Shown piece after piece: positions 21,209-30,002 of a stretch of DNA of 64,000 bases (position 1 is its first letter; each line of letters starts with the position of its first letter). The position numbers and the translations under genes were made by a program. The stretch spans positions 558,001 through 622,000 of the forward strand of contig NZ_CP011807.3 of the NCBI RefSeq assembly GCF_001029105.3, written 5' to 3'. The stretch comes from Pandoraea faecigallinarum. GTDB taxonomy: Bacteria > Pseudomonadota > Gammaproteobacteria > Burkholderiales > Burkholderiaceae. Below the pieces are notes generated by a model. It saw nothing but the letters and a program-made list of their open reading frames with translations. It ran no database searches and was not told the origin of the DNA.

Positions 21209-21896
21209 GCGGATTCCCGATGTTCTTGGAAGGCGACAGCGGCGGCAGATCCCCCTTGGGCGCCGCGGCCGGCTTGCTTGCGCCGGGCGGCGTGCCTTGC
21301 GTGCCGGTCGCGTTGCGCGGGGCCAGCGTGGCACGCACGCGGCCGTTCGGATTGTTGGGGTTGACCTGGTCCGGGCCGCTGTTGGCCGTGTAGACCTCAT
21401 TGTAAGTGTCGTACGTGATGACGCTGCCATGAATCTCGTCGAGCACCTTCGTCCCGCCGGCCAGACGCTTGAGCGTGGCCTGCGTGGTGAGCGTGGCGAC
21501 TTCGGTCTTGCCGTTGTAATAGATCGTCTGGCCCCAGCCGTCGATGTACTCGTCGAGACCGTCGCGCTTCTGGCGCATATAGGCGAGCGGGCCGCCCGGC
21601 TTGTAATACGCCGTGGCGTACTGGTAGCCCTCCGGATCCTGGGTCACTTCGACGCGATCGGCCTTGAGGAGAATCGTCCCCTTGGTCATCGTCACGTTGC
21701 CGGTGAAGATGTTGACCTGCTTGAGGTCGTCGTAGCTCATGTGATCCGACTCGATATTGAGCGGCTTGTCACGGTCGGCGCGTTCGGCGTGGGCGAGCGG
21801 CGAGGCCAGCGCGCCGAGCATGGCAAAGGCGGCCGCCAGCGCGCGCAGGGCACGCAGCGATAGGGATGCGGGTCGCAGGTGAAGGCGATCGGTCAT
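21201..21896 (-). CDS. lptA: LPS transport periplasmic protein LptA
   Basis: LptA forms the periplasmic bridge that carries LPS to the outer membrane. The 231-residue precursor has a signal peptide (about 1-37, ending LAHA). The OstA/beta-jellyroll part begins [20 protein letters not shown] and includes [20 protein letters not shown] Pro/Gly/Ala-rich tail follows. The ATG overlaps the lptC stop as ATGA. Confidence 0.94.
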   Translation of the reverse strand: MTDRLHLRPASLSLRALRALAAAFAMLGALASPLAHAERADRDKPLNIESDHMSYDDLKQVNIFTGNVTMTKGTILLKADRVEVTQDPEGYQYATAYYKPGGPLAYMRQKRDGLDEYIDGWGQTIYYNGKTEVATLTTQATLKRLAGGTKVLDEIHGSVITYDTYNEVYTANSGPDQVNPNNPNGRVRATLAPRNATGTQGTPPGASKPAAAPKGDLPPLSPSKNIGNPRE

Positions 21897-22570
21897 GGGG
21901 TCTTGGAGCCCTGTTTGGTCGGAGGTGGCGCGCTCGGCGCGGTGGGCGCACCGGACTGGCCGGGCGGCGGCGGACGGTTTCCGCCCAGCTCCGCCGGCTG
22001 GATCGTGCCGTGGACATTGCCGAGCAATTGTACGGCGCGCGAGATGTTATTGAAAATCATGCCGTCGCCGTACATCACGGAGGCGCCGCGAAAGAGCTGC
22101 ACCGGCTTTTCCGTGCGGACGATGTCTTCGTTCACGAGCACCTGGAAATGCTCCGAGAGCGCGCGCATTTCCGGATCGCGAGGCCCGGGCTGACGCACCA
22201 CGACAGCATCGTCGTACAGATCGACGACCGACATGTCGGCGTTAAGCGTGCCGCGCTTGCTCGTCGCGGTCACTTCCGGCTGATCCGGCGTGAACGCGCG
22301 CACGGCGGGCATCGTCATGGCCGTTGTCTGATCGTCCTCGAAATGCGTCATGTGAACGGAGTTGACGCGGTACTGCGTCGTGCCGTTCGGCGACAACATG
22401 GAAATCACCATGTCGTCCGCATAGTAGTCGGGGATGTGTTGCTTCACGTACGGCGCGCGATCGGCGTCCGAGGGCAGCGTGCGTTGCACGAGCCAGTACG
22501 TGCCTGCCGCCAGACCCGCGAGCACGACGATGGCGATCAGCGAAGCCGGAGACACGCGTTGAATGGCCAT
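21893..22570 (-). CDS. lptC: LPS export protein LptC
   Basis: LptC is the bitopic membrane protein that links the LptB2FG pump to LptA. The 225-residue protein has a single N-terminal transmembrane helix (about residues 9-30, SLIAIVVLAGLAAGTYWLV) followed by a periplasmic jellyroll domain (HIPDYYADDMVISML, VQLLGNVHG). The last 30 residues are Pro/Gly-rich. It lies 24 bases after kdsC and is coupled to lptA. Confidence 0.93.
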   Translation of the reverse strand: MAIQRVSPASLIAIVVLAGLAAGTYWLVQRTLPSDADRAPYVKQHIPDYYADDMVISMLSPNGTTQYRVNSVHMTHFEDDQTTAMTMPAVRAFTPDQPEVTATSKRGTLNADMSVVDLYDDAVVVRQPGPRDPEMRALSEHFQVLVNEDIVRTEKPVQLFRGASVMYGDGMIFNNISRAVQLLGNVHGTIQPAELGGNRPPPPGQSGAPTAPSAPPPTKQGSKTP

Positions 22571-22594
22571 AAGTGGATCGGCTCCCTCGGTGCG

Positions 22595-23164
22595 TCAGGC
22601 GAGCGCTTCGGCGAGCAGGGCGTCGTAACGACCCTGTGCGCGCAGCACGAAGTCGCACATCTCGCGCACAGCCCCTTCGCCGCCGCGCGTGCTCGCAATC
22701 CAGTGGCAACGCGCCTTGACTTCGGCGTGTGCGTTGGCCGGGCACGCCGCGAACCCCACGCGCGTGAGCACCGGCAGATCGGGCCAGTCGTCGCCGATAT
22801 GGCCGCAGACGTCGGCCGTCGCGGACACCTTGGCGCACAGGTCTTCGAACGCGGCACGCTTGTCCTGTACGCCCTGATAGACGTGCGCCACGCGCAGGTC
22901 GGCGGCGCGTCTGGCGACGATGTCGGACTGACGTCCGGTAATGATCGCGGTGACGATGCCCGCTTCGGCGAGCAGCTTCAGGCCATGGCCGTCGAGCGAA
23001 TCGAAGGTCTTGATGACTTCGCCTGCCGGGCCGTAGCGCAGACCGCCGTCGGTCAGCACGCCGTCGACATCGAACACCATCACACGCAGGCGCGCTGCGC
23101 GCGCAGTGGCGGCGGCAGCGTCGAAGAGGGTATTGCCGGGATGACTCATGGACAGGAAACTCAC
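22595..23164 (-). CDS. kdsC: 3-deoxy-D-manno-octulosonate 8-phosphate phosphatase
   Basis: KdsC removes phosphate from Kdo-8-P to give Kdo for LPS. The 189-residue HAD-family protein has the nucleophile motif DVDGVLTDG (Asp32/Asp34), TGRQSDIV as motif II and IGDDWPDLPVL as the metal-binding motif. The GTG at 23164 overlaps the kdsD stop as GTGA, favouring coupling; an ATG five codons later (23149, MSHPGN) gives a 184-residue protein and is also plausible. Confidence 0.94.
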   Translation of the reverse strand: MSFLSMSHPGNTLFDAAAATARAARLRVMVFDVDGVLTDGGLRYGPAGEVIKTFDSLDGHGLKLLAEAGIVTAIITGRQSDIVARRAADLRVAHVYQGVQDKRAAFEDLCAKVSATADVCGHIGDDWPDLPVLTRVGFAACPANAHAEVKARCHWIASTRGGEGAVREMCDFVLRAQGRYDALLAEALA

Positions 23165-24141
23165 ACGACCTTGGCGGCGAACAGGTCGTGGACGTTCAGC
23201 GCACCGACGAGGCGGTCGTTCTCGGTCACGAGCAGTTGCGTGATGCCGAAGCGCTCCATCAGTTCGGCGGCCTCGGCGGCAAGGTGGTCGGGGCCGATCG
23301 TGCGCGGGCCGGCCTTCATGACGTCGGCGAGCTTGAGCGAAGTGAAATCGAGCGTTCGCTTGAACAAACGGCGCAGATCGCCGTCGGTAAAGATACCCAC
23401 GACGCGGTCGTCGGCGTCCACGATGGCGGTCATGCCGAGTCCCTTGGCGGTCATCTCGATGAGGGCTTCGGAGAGGCTGGCATTGCTGTTCACGCGCGGA
23501 ATCGCGTCGCCCGTGCGCATCACGTCGCGAACGAAGGTCAGCAGACGTCGGCCGAGTGCGCCGCCCGGGTGCGAGCGGGCGAAGTCTTCGGCACCGAAGC
23601 CGCGGGCGTCGAGCAGGGTCACGGCGAGCGCATCGCCGAGTGCGAGCGCGGCCGTGGTGCTGGCCGTCGGAGCAAGACCCAGCGGGCAGGCTTCCTTTTC
23701 GACGTGCGCGTCGAGGTGCACGTCGGACAGGCGGCCCAGACTGGACGCGGCATTGCCGGTCATGGCGATGAGTTTGGCGCCGATGCGCTTGATCATCGGC
23801 AGGATACTCACCAGTTCGCCGGTTTCGCCGGAGTTCGACAGGGCGACGACGACGTCGTCGGCGGTGATCATGCCCAGATCGCCGTGGCTGGCTTCCGCCG
23901 GGTGGACGAAGAAGGCGGGCGTGCCGGTGCTGGCGAACGTGGCGGCAAGCTTGCGGCCGATGTGGCCGGACTTGCCCATCCCGGTGACGACGACTCGTCC
24001 CTTGCAGGCGAGCAGAAGCGAGACCGCTTCGAAGAAGCTGTCGTCGAGGTGCGCGGACACGCGTTCGATGGCGTCGGCTTCAATGCGCAACACCTCCCGG
24101 GCGACCTCTAGTGCCCGGCCTGGATTGATTTTCGCTATCAT
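23161..24141 (-). CDS. kdsD: Arabinose-5-phosphate isomerase
   Basis: KdsD converts ribulose 5-phosphate to arabinose 5-phosphate, the first step to Kdo. The 326-residue protein has a sugar isomerase (SIS) domain (about 35-170; VVVTGMGKSGHIGRKLAATF, SNSGETGEL, HGDLGM) followed by two CBS domains (about 205-326; GIFTDGDLRR, QLLVTENDRLVGALNVHDLF). It heads the kdsD-kdsC-lptCAB operon and is divergent from the Kef-type gene, with a 200-base gap. Confidence 0.95.
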   Translation of the reverse strand: MIAKINPGRALEVAREVLRIEADAIERVSAHLDDSFFEAVSLLLACKGRVVVTGMGKSGHIGRKLAATFASTGTPAFFVHPAEASHGDLGMITADDVVVALSNSGETGELVSILPMIKRIGAKLIAMTGNAASSLGRLSDVHLDAHVEKEACPLGLAPTASTTAALALGDALAVTLLDARGFGAEDFARSHPGGALGRRLLTFVRDVMRTGDAIPRVNSNASLSEALIEMTAKGLGMTAIVDADDRVVGIFTDGDLRRLFKRTLDFTSLKLADVMKAGPRTIGPDHLAAEAAELMERFGITQLLVTENDRLVGALNVHDLFAAKVV

Positions 24142-24266
24142 GCGCGGAGTATATCAAAACGGACGTGGCATCGAAGGACAGCCGCGCCACGCCTGGCCTT
24201 GCGCCTTTCGGGACATCGCCTGAAGCGTTCCGGTTTCCGTTCCCCGGCCCGCCGCCCGGACGTAAT

Positions 24267-24284
24267 CTGGCACGGCCCTTGCAT
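24267..24284 (+). promoter_or_regulatory. Sigma-54 (-24/-12) promoter upstream of the Kef-type antiporter gene
   Basis: The sequence CTGGCACG-GCCC-TTGCAT matches the sigma-54 consensus YTGGCACG-N4-TTGCW at every defined position. The invariant GG is at 24269-24270 and the GC at 24281-24282. The predicted start is near 24294, giving a leader of about 48 bases to the ATG at 24342. No enhancer-binding site could be identified by eye. Confidence 0.85.
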
Positions 24285-24341
24285 GACACTCGCAAGACAA
24301 CGCACTTCGCCGACTCTGTATCAGGAAACCGACCTTAGCCG

Positions 24342-26324
24342 ATGGCATCGCCGCTCGAACTCACTCTCGTTCTGTTGTTTGCCGCCTGTGTCGGGGTGGT
24401 GCTGTTTCGCATGCTTCATCTGCCGCCGATGCTCGGCTATCTCAGTGTGGGCATCGTCATCGGGCCGCACGCGCTGGGGCTGGCGTCGGATTCGCAGCGC
24501 GTGCAGTACCTCGCGGAGTTCGGCGTTGTCTTTCTGATGTTTTCCATCGGCATCGAATTTTCCCTGCCGAAGCTCAAAAGCATGCGCCGGGTGGTGCTCG
24601 GACTCGGCGTTTCCCAGGTATTGGGGACATTGCTCGTTGCGGTCGGGCTCGGTGCGCTCGTCAACCTGTTCTGGTCTTTTTCCTGGCAGGCATCGGTCGC
24701 GCTGGGCGGCGCACTGGCCATGTCCTCGACGGCCATCGTCACCAAGATGCTCGCCGAGCGGCTCGAACTCGAGACGGAGCATGGCCGCAACATCATGGGT
24801 GTGCTGCTGTTCCAGGATCTGGCGGTGGTGCCGTTGCTGATCGTGATCTCCGCGCTCGGGGGCAACTCGAAGGCGCTGGTGCTCGCGCTCTCGCTCGCCG
24901 CCCTCAAGATCACGGGCGCGCTCGCACTGCTGTTATGGCTCGGTCAGAAGCTGGTCGGGCGCTGGTTCCACATTGTGGCGGCGCGCCGCTCGCAAGAGCT
25001 CTTCATGCTCAACCTGCTCCTGCTCACGCTGGGCCTGGCCTACCTGACCGAGCATCTCGGGCTGTCGATGGCGCTGGGCGCGTTCATTGCGGGCATGCTG
25101 ATCGCCGAGACGCCCTTCCGCCATCAGGTGGAAGACGACATCAAGCCGTTTCGCGACGTGCTGCTCGGCCTGTTCTTCATCACGACCGGCATGCTGCTCA
25201 ATCCGGGCATCGTGCTCAAGCAGCCGCTTCTCGTGCTGCTGTTCTTCGTTGGGCCGCTCATCGTCAAATTCACGCTGATCGCCGGGCTGGCGCGCCTGTT
25301 CGGCAGCCCGCCGGGCACGGCCATCCGCACCGGGCTGGGGCTGGCGCAGGCCGGCGAATTCGGTTTCGTGCTGCTCAATCTCGTGATCGACCGCAATCTG
25401 CTCGACCCGTCGCTCTCCCAGGCGGTGCTCGCCGGCATGCTGCTCTCGATGCTGTGCGCGCCGTTTCTCATCATCAACGCCGATCGCATCGCACTGCGCT
25501 TCGTCGCCAACGAATGGATGATGCAGTCGTTGCAGATGACGAAGATCGCCACGCAGAGCATCAAGACATCGGGGCACGTCATTATTTGCGGCTACGGCCG
25601 ATGCGGTCAGAACCTGGCGCGCATGCTCGAACAGGAGGGCATCGGCTACGTGGCGCTCGACCTCGACCCCGACCGCGTGATGGAAGCGGCAAGCTCGGGC
25701 GAAACGGTGGTGTTCGGCGACGCCGCCCGGCGCGAGGCGCTCATCGCGGCCGGGATTCACCGCGCCGCAGGGATCGTGGTGACGTACGACAGCACGCCGG
25801 CGGCGCTCAAGGTGCTCGCGCAGGTGCAGGCGCTGGAGCCGACGTTGCCCGTCGTCGTTCGGACCGTGGACGACACGCATATCGACGACCTTATCGCCGC
25901 GGGCGCGACCGAAGTCGTGCCGGAGATCGTGGAGGGCAGCCTGATGCTGGCGTCGCACGCGCTGGTGCTCATGGGCGTGCCGATGCGGCGCGTGTTGCGT
26001 CGCGTGGCGCAGGCGCGTAACGAACGCTATAGCCTCTTGCGCGGCTACTTCCATGGGTTGGACGACGAGGACGAAGGCGGCGAGCGCGAGCAGGTCCGTC
26101 TGCAATCGGTGCCGCTCACGCTCAACGCCGACGCCATCGGACGCACACTGGGCGAACTGCGGCTCGACAAGCTCGGGGTGACCGTGACCGCGATCCGCCG
26201 GCATGGCATTCGGGGCGTGGAGCCGGTCGCGGAGACGCGTCTGATGGCCGAGGACATCGTCGTGCTGCGCGGGCTGCCCGACAAGCTCGTCGAGGCCGAG
26301 GTGCGGCTGCTCGGACGCCACTAG
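24342..26324 (+). CDS. Kef-type K+/H+ antiporter with RCK domains (CPA2 family)
   Basis: This 660-residue membrane protein has an N-terminal sodium/hydrogen exchanger domain of about 12 helices (residues about 5-385). A Rossmann NAD-binding RCK-N (TrkA-N) domain starts near residue 409 (GHVIICGYGRCGQNLARMLE) and an RCK-C (TrkA-C) domain covers about 580-655. This is the layout of KefB/KefC/YbaL, potassium efflux systems that protect against electrophiles or regulate ion balance. Ligand specificity cannot be read from sequence. The perfect sigma-54 promoter just upstream suggests control by nitrogen or stress signals. The ribosome site is weak. Confidence 0.93.
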   Translation: MASPLELTLVLLFAACVGVVLFRMLHLPPMLGYLSVGIVIGPHALGLASDSQRVQYLAEFGVVFLMFSIGIEFSLPKLKSMRRVVLGLGVSQVLGTLLVAVGLGALVNLFWSFSWQASVALGGALAMSSTAIVTKMLAERLELETEHGRNIMGVLLFQDLAVVPLLIVISALGGNSKALVLALSLAALKITGALALLLWLGQKLVGRWFHIVAARRSQELFMLNLLLLTLGLAYLTEHLGLSMALGAFIAGMLIAETPFRHQVEDDIKPFRDVLLGLFFITTGMLLNPGIVLKQPLLVLLFFVGPLIVKFTLIAGLARLFGSPPGTAIRTGLGLAQAGEFGFVLLNLVIDRNLLDPSLSQAVLAGMLLSMLCAPFLIINADRIALRFVANEWMMQSLQMTKIATQSIKTSGHVIICGYGRCGQNLARMLEQEGIGYVALDLDPDRVMEAASSGETVVFGDAARREALIAAGIHRAAGIVVTYDSTPAALKVLAQVQALEPTLPVVVRTVDDTHIDDLIAAGATEVVPEIVEGSLMLASHALVLMGVPMRRVLRRVAQARNERYSLLRGYFHGLDDEDEGGEREQVRLQSVPLTLNADAIGRTLGELRLDKLGVTVTAIRRHGIRGVEPVAETRLMAEDIVVLRGLPDKLVEAEVRLLGRH

Positions 26325-26372
26325 CTGGCATAATGTGGCGTGTTCCCCATCAGCACCCCACGAAGGATCCCC

Positions 26373-26924
26373 GTGCAGATCGACGAGTCCCCTGCCGCCT
26401 ATATCAAGAGCCAGATTCGCACCGTACCGGACTGGCCCGCCCCTGGCGTGCAGTTCCGCGACATCACCCCGTTGCTCAAGAACCCGCGTACCTTGCGGGT
26501 GCTCATCGATGTGTTCGTGCACCGCTATATGGCGCAGCGTCCCGATTACGTCGCGGGCCTCGACGCACGCGGCTTCATCCTCGGCTCGATCCTGGCGTAC
26601 GAACTCAACATCGGCTTCATCCCCATTCGCAAGAAAGGCAAGCTGCCGTATCAGACGGTCACGGAGGAGTACGAACTGGAATATGGCAGTGCGACGGTCG
26701 AAATTCATGCCGACGCCTGCGGCCCGGGCGACCGTGTGTTGCTCATAGACGATCTGGTGGCCACGGGCGGCACGATGCTTGCCGGCAAAAAGCTGCTGGA
26801 GCGGCTCGGCGCGACGGTCATCGAAGGCGCGGCCATCGTCGACCTGCCGGAGCTTGGCGGTTCGCGCCTGATCCGCGACGCCGGTCTGGATCTATTCCTG
26901 CTGTGCTCGTTCGAAGGCCACTGA
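26373..26924 (+). CDS. apt: Adenine phosphoribosyltransferase
   Basis: Apt salvages adenine to AMP using PRPP. The 183-residue protein has the PRPP-binding motif [13 protein letters not shown], the [10 protein letters not shown] loop and the KKGKLPY flexible loop. The GTG at 26373 is chosen because AAGGA lies about six bases upstream and the product [15 protein letters not shown] fits the family; a GTG at 26340 would add 11 residues without a ribosome site. Confidence 0.95.
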   Translation: MQIDESPAAYIKSQIRTVPDWPAPGVQFRDITPLLKNPRTLRVLIDVFVHRYMAQRPDYVAGLDARGFILGSILAYELNIGFIPIRKKGKLPYQTVTEEYELEYGSATVEIHADACGPGDRVLLIDDLVATGGTMLAGKKLLERLGATVIEGAAIVDLPELGGSRLIRDAGLDLFLLCSFEGH

Positions 26925-27009
26925 GTCCGGCCTCGCGCCGCGCCCATCCACCTCCCGGCCACTGCCGTTTTCCGGCGTCGGCGGCCGATTTTCCGAACCG
27001 GACACCCCG

Positions 27010-27624
27010 ATGCCCAACCTCTGGCTCTTCTTGCTGACCTCGGTGGCGATCACGCTCGCGCCGGGGCCTGACAACATGCAGGTCATCGCGCGCGGCATCG
27101 CACAGGGGCGCCGGGCGGGGCTGGCCGCCGCGGCGGGTTTCACTTTCGGCTGTTTGTTCCATACGACGATTGCGGCAGTCGGTCTGGCCGCCGTGTTGCG
27201 TTCCTCGCCGTGGGCGTTCGAGGCGATCAAACTGGCGGGCGCCGCGTATCTCGTCTGGATCGGGGTCAGGGCGCTGCGCGCGCGGGGCGCGCTGGCAATG
27301 GCGAATGACGCCACGCCGCAACCGCTGTCCGCTGTGTTTCGGCAGAGTGTGTTCGCCAACATGCTCAACCCGAAGGTCACCCTGTTTTTCCTTGTGTTTC
27401 TCCCGCAGTTCGTGAGTGCCCACGCCGCTCACCCAGGCTGGCAGATGCTGCTTCTGGGCTGCGTGTTCATGGCGCAGACCATTGTCGTGTTCAGCGCGTA
27501 TGGCTGGTTTGCCGGAGTGCTCGGGACGTGGCTCAAGCGCCGTCCCGGCGCGGGCCGCTGGCTTGATCGTGCGGCCGGCGCCATCTTCATCGGTCTGGGG
27601 TTGCGCGTCGCGCTTCAGGGATAA
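27010..27624 (+). CDS. LysE/RhtB family amino-acid exporter
   Basis: This 204-residue inner-membrane protein has about six transmembrane segments. It starts MPNLWLFLLTSVAITLAPGP and carries the family motif ALTLAPGPDN-like near residue 20 and the NPKVTLFFLVFLPQF segment in the middle. Members export lysine, homoserine, threonine or related metabolites; the substrate here is unknown. It follows apt by 85 bases and may share its transcript. Confidence 0.92.
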   Translation: MPNLWLFLLTSVAITLAPGPDNMQVIARGIAQGRRAGLAAAAGFTFGCLFHTTIAAVGLAAVLRSSPWAFEAIKLAGAAYLVWIGVRALRARGALAMANDATPQPLSAVFRQSVFANMLNPKVTLFFLVFLPQFVSAHAAHPGWQMLLLGCVFMAQTIVVFSAYGWFAGVLGTWLKRRPGAGRWLDRAAGAIFIGLGLRVALQG

Positions 27625-27737
27625 GCGCGCGTGAGTGCAGGGCGAAGGCGCGGGGGCGACGCCGTCGAGTCTTCGTTGCCGCATTTGCCCTCATGACTTC
27701 GCTCAGAAATTCGTGGTCCAACTGATATTGTCCGAAC

Positions 27738-28493
27738 ATGCTTGCCGAACAACGCCAACAATACGTGCTCGAACAACTTGCCAAGACCGGGGCGCTGGCG
27801 ATCAGCGATCTGGTACGGGAGCTGGGTGTCTCGCGCGAGACCGTGCGACGCGACCTCAATACGCTTGCCGCTCGCGGGCTACTGCTCATGACGCACGGCG
27901 GGGCGCTGGCGGCCGATCGCAGCGAGCCCGACTGGACGCTGCGCGAGAATGTCAACGCCGTGGGCAAGCGCGCCATCGGCGTGCGCGCCGCGGAACTGGT
28001 GCCTGATGGCGCGTCGGTCATCATCGATTACGGCACGACCACGCGCGCGGTTGCGCAGGCCTTGCTCTCCAAGCATCGTTTGCGCATCTATACGAACGAC
28101 TGGCAGATCGCGCGCCTGCTGGGGCGGCATCACGATAACCGGGTAACGCTGCTCGGTGGTGAGTTGCAGGACAACGAAGACGCCGTGCAAGGCTGGGACG
28201 CGATCAACCAGATTGCGCAATACCATGCGGATTTCGCTTTCATCGGGGTGGGCGGCGTGACGGAGGACGGCAGCATCACCGACTTCAACCGCGCGGCTGC
28301 CGAGTTGCGTGCGCGCATGCTGCTGTGCGCGAACGTCTCGGCCGTCGTCGCCGATCACACCAAGTTCGGTCGCGTGACACCCGTGCGTATCCGGCACTTC
28401 GAGGCTGCGCGCTATCTCATCAGCGACGCCGCGCCGCATAAGAGCATGCTCGCCCAACTGCGTGCGCGCGGCCCCGAACTGCTGATTGCCTGA
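27738..28493 (+). CDS. DeoR/GlpR family transcriptional regulator
   Basis: This 251-residue repressor has an N-terminal DeoR helix-turn-helix (residues about 6-56; ISDLVRELGVSRETVRRDL) and a C-terminal sugar-phosphate-sensing DeoRC domain (about 75-230; VIIDYGTTTRAVAQAL, FAFIGVGGV). Such regulators usually respond to phosphorylated sugars. It is the last gene before the phosphonate genes and could respond to a ribose-phosphate intermediate, but no operator evidence links it to them. No clear ribosome site precedes the ATG. Confidence 0.9.
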   Translation: MLAEQRQQYVLEQLAKTGALAISDLVRELGVSRETVRRDLNTLAARGLLLMTHGGALAADRSEPDWTLRENVNAVGKRAIGVRAAELVPDGASVIIDYGTTTRAVAQALLSKHRLRIYTNDWQIARLLGRHHDNRVTLLGGELQDNEDAVQGWDAINQIAQYHADFAFIGVGGVTEDGSITDFNRAAAELRARMLLCANVSAVVADHTKFGRVTPVRIRHFEAARYLISDAAPHKSMLAQLRARGPELLIA

Positions 28494-28894
28494 GCTTTCT
28501 CCCGCCGCGTGCGGGCGGCCGCGCGACGGCGCCGCAATACCGGCGTCATGTCGTCAGGGGCCGCCACGGCACGCCACAGGTCGCCAAAACCTCCCCAATA
28601 CTTCCCCAATACCTTCTGGCCGCAGCAGCGCCTCGTCTGTCAGGTCTCGTCGTCCGTACCTTTTGGCGAGCCTTGCGGCACAGTCTTTTCGACGCAGCTT
28701 CGCCTGCCCGCGGCTTCCCCACGCATTGCCGAAAAGATGTAGACAAAGTCGTCCCGAGGTGACCTGTGCGTCGTCGCGCAATTTCGTCGCCGCCGACCGT
28801 CACGTGCTCGCAACAAAGCGGAGCGTGTCATTCAGATTGCATCCAAATCGTTGACTTGATGAGGATTTTTGCCGCTCGGGAAAAAGCTCGTCGA
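28494..28894. other. Intergenic region upstream of the phn C-P lyase transporter
   Basis: About 400 bases with no supported gene; open frames here have no coherent composition. It includes a short tandem repeat (TTCCCCAATAC-like, about 28590-28615) and a TTGACT (28851-28856) that could be a -35 element, without a convincing -10. The functional promoter elements lie just after it. Confidence 0.5.
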
Positions 28895-28928
28895 TTGTCA
28901 CCGTGTTGTCATCCAGCCTTTCTAGACT
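28895..28928 (+). promoter_or_regulatory. Pho box and -10 element of the phnCDE promoter
   Basis: Two 11-base-spaced repeats TTGTCAC-CGTG-TTGTCAT (28895-28912) match the PhoB-binding consensus CTGTCAT-N4-CTGTCAT. Exactly ten bases after the second repeat is TAGACT (28923-28928), a -10-like hexamer. This is the spacing of the E. coli phoA promoter, where the Pho box replaces the -35. Transcription would start near 28935. PhoB control of phosphonate uptake under phosphate starvation is therefore predicted. Confidence 0.85.
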
Positions 28929-28939
28929 GCGTTCACTTT

Positions 28940-28955
28940 TGGCACAAATTGCCAC
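28940..28955. promoter_or_regulatory. Putative operator at the phnC start site, shared with the phnR region
   Basis: TGGCACAAATTGCCAC contains the inverted repeat TGGCA-N5-TGCCA and sits at the predicted transcription start. A 16-base copy differing at one position occurs at 54348-54363, upstream of the cluster 2 regulator. It is a candidate repressor site shared by the two phosphonate clusters. Confidence 0.6.
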
Positions 28956-29057
28956 AAAACAGCTAGTCGAGCGATGCGGGCGGCGCCGGTCCCCATGGAT
29001 GGGGCGTGCATCGCCGCGCATCGGAGCCGGCCGGCGATCTGGACTGACAGGTGAACC

Positions 29058-29933
29058 GTGGACGAAGCGATTCGAATCGAGCGACTGACCAAGACTTTCG
29101 GAAGCGGGCGCCGTGCGCTCGACGAAGTGGGGCTCAAAGTCATGCCGGGCGAAATGGTGGCCCTCATCGGGGCGTCGGGCTCGGGCAAATCGACGCTGAT
29201 GCGTCATATCGCCGGCTTTGTCGCGGCCGACCAGCAGCCGGGCAGCATCGAGATTCTCGGCCGTCCGATTCAGCGCGATGGGCGCATCGTGCGCGAAGTG
29301 CGCCAGATCCGTCGCGATATCGGGTTCGTCTTCCAGCAATTCAACCTCGTCGGGCGTTTGCCGGTCATCACCAACGTGTTGACGGGGCTGCTCGCTCGTG
29401 TGCCGCTGTGGCGCAGCCTCATGTTTCGCTTCACGTCGGCGGAGCGTCAGGCTGCACTGGGCGCGCTGGCCGAAGTCGGTATCGCCGATCTGGCGTTTCA
29501 GCGCGCGAGCACGCTCTCGGGCGGTCAGCAGCAGCGTGCGGCACTGGCGCGCACGCTCGTGCAGGGGGCCAAGATCATTCTCGCGGACGAGCCGATTGCC
29601 TCGCTCGATCCCGAGTCCGCACGCAAGGTAATGGACATGCTCGCGCGCATGAATCGCGATCACAAGCTCACGGTCGTCGTCTCGTTGCATCAGGTGGACG
29701 TCGCCATGCGCTATTGCGTTCGCACGGTGGCGTTGCATCAGGGCCGTGTGGTGTACGACGGCCCGTCCTCGGCGCTCACGCCGGACTTGCTGCGCCGTTT
29801 GTATGGCGTGCAGGCGAGTGAGTTGCTGAACGAATCGTCCGACGCGCCGGAAGGGGCGACGGGGGACGCCAACGCGAAGCCGGCCGGGGCCGAAGCGCCG
29901 TTCCTCACCTCGATGTCCCTCAGCCTCACGTGA
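29058..29933 (+). CDS. phnC: Phosphonate ABC transporter ATP-binding protein
   Basis: PhnC powers phosphonate import with PhnD and PhnE. The 291-residue ATPase has Walker A GASGSGKS (38-45), signature LSGGQQQ (153-159), Walker B IILADEP (173-179) and the H-loop SLHQVD. The GTG start at 29058 has an AGGTG ribosome site. The C-terminal 30 residues are a Ser/Ala/Pro extension beyond the usual domain. It is the first gene after the Pho-box promoter, leader about 120 bases. Confidence 0.95.
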   Translation: MDEAIRIERLTKTFGSGRRALDEVGLKVMPGEMVALIGASGSGKSTLMRHIAGFVAADQQPGSIEILGRPIQRDGRIVREVRQIRRDIGFVFQQFNLVGRLPVITNVLTGLLARVPLWRSLMFRFTSAERQAALGALAEVGIADLAFQRASTLSGGQQQRAALARTLVQGAKIILADEPIASLDPESARKVMDMLARMNRDHKLTVVVSLHQVDVAMRYCVRTVALHQGRVVYDGPSSALTPDLLRRLYGVQASELLNESSDAPEGATGDANAKPAGAEAPFLTSMSLSLT

Positions 29934-30002
29934 TTCGCGCATCCCTTTTCCAAAACCTCATCCAAGCCTGCCAAGGCTTTATCTGACCAGGAGCACGCTC
30001 TC

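Noticed and set aside
21866..24223. 785-codon + strand open frame opposite lptC-kdsC-kdsD
   Set aside because: It spans several well-supported minus-strand genes and has the composition of an antisense frame.
27738..28493. DeoR-type protein as the regulator of C-P lyase genes
   Set aside because: No repeat in the phnC upstream region could be tied to it; PhoB, PhnF and the FCD-type regulator already explain the visible sites.
28938..28956. TGGCACAAATTGC read as a sigma-54 promoter for phnC
   Set aside because: Spacing between TGGCAC and TTGC is two bases too short; the sequence is better explained as the palindromic shared element just after a Pho-type promoter.
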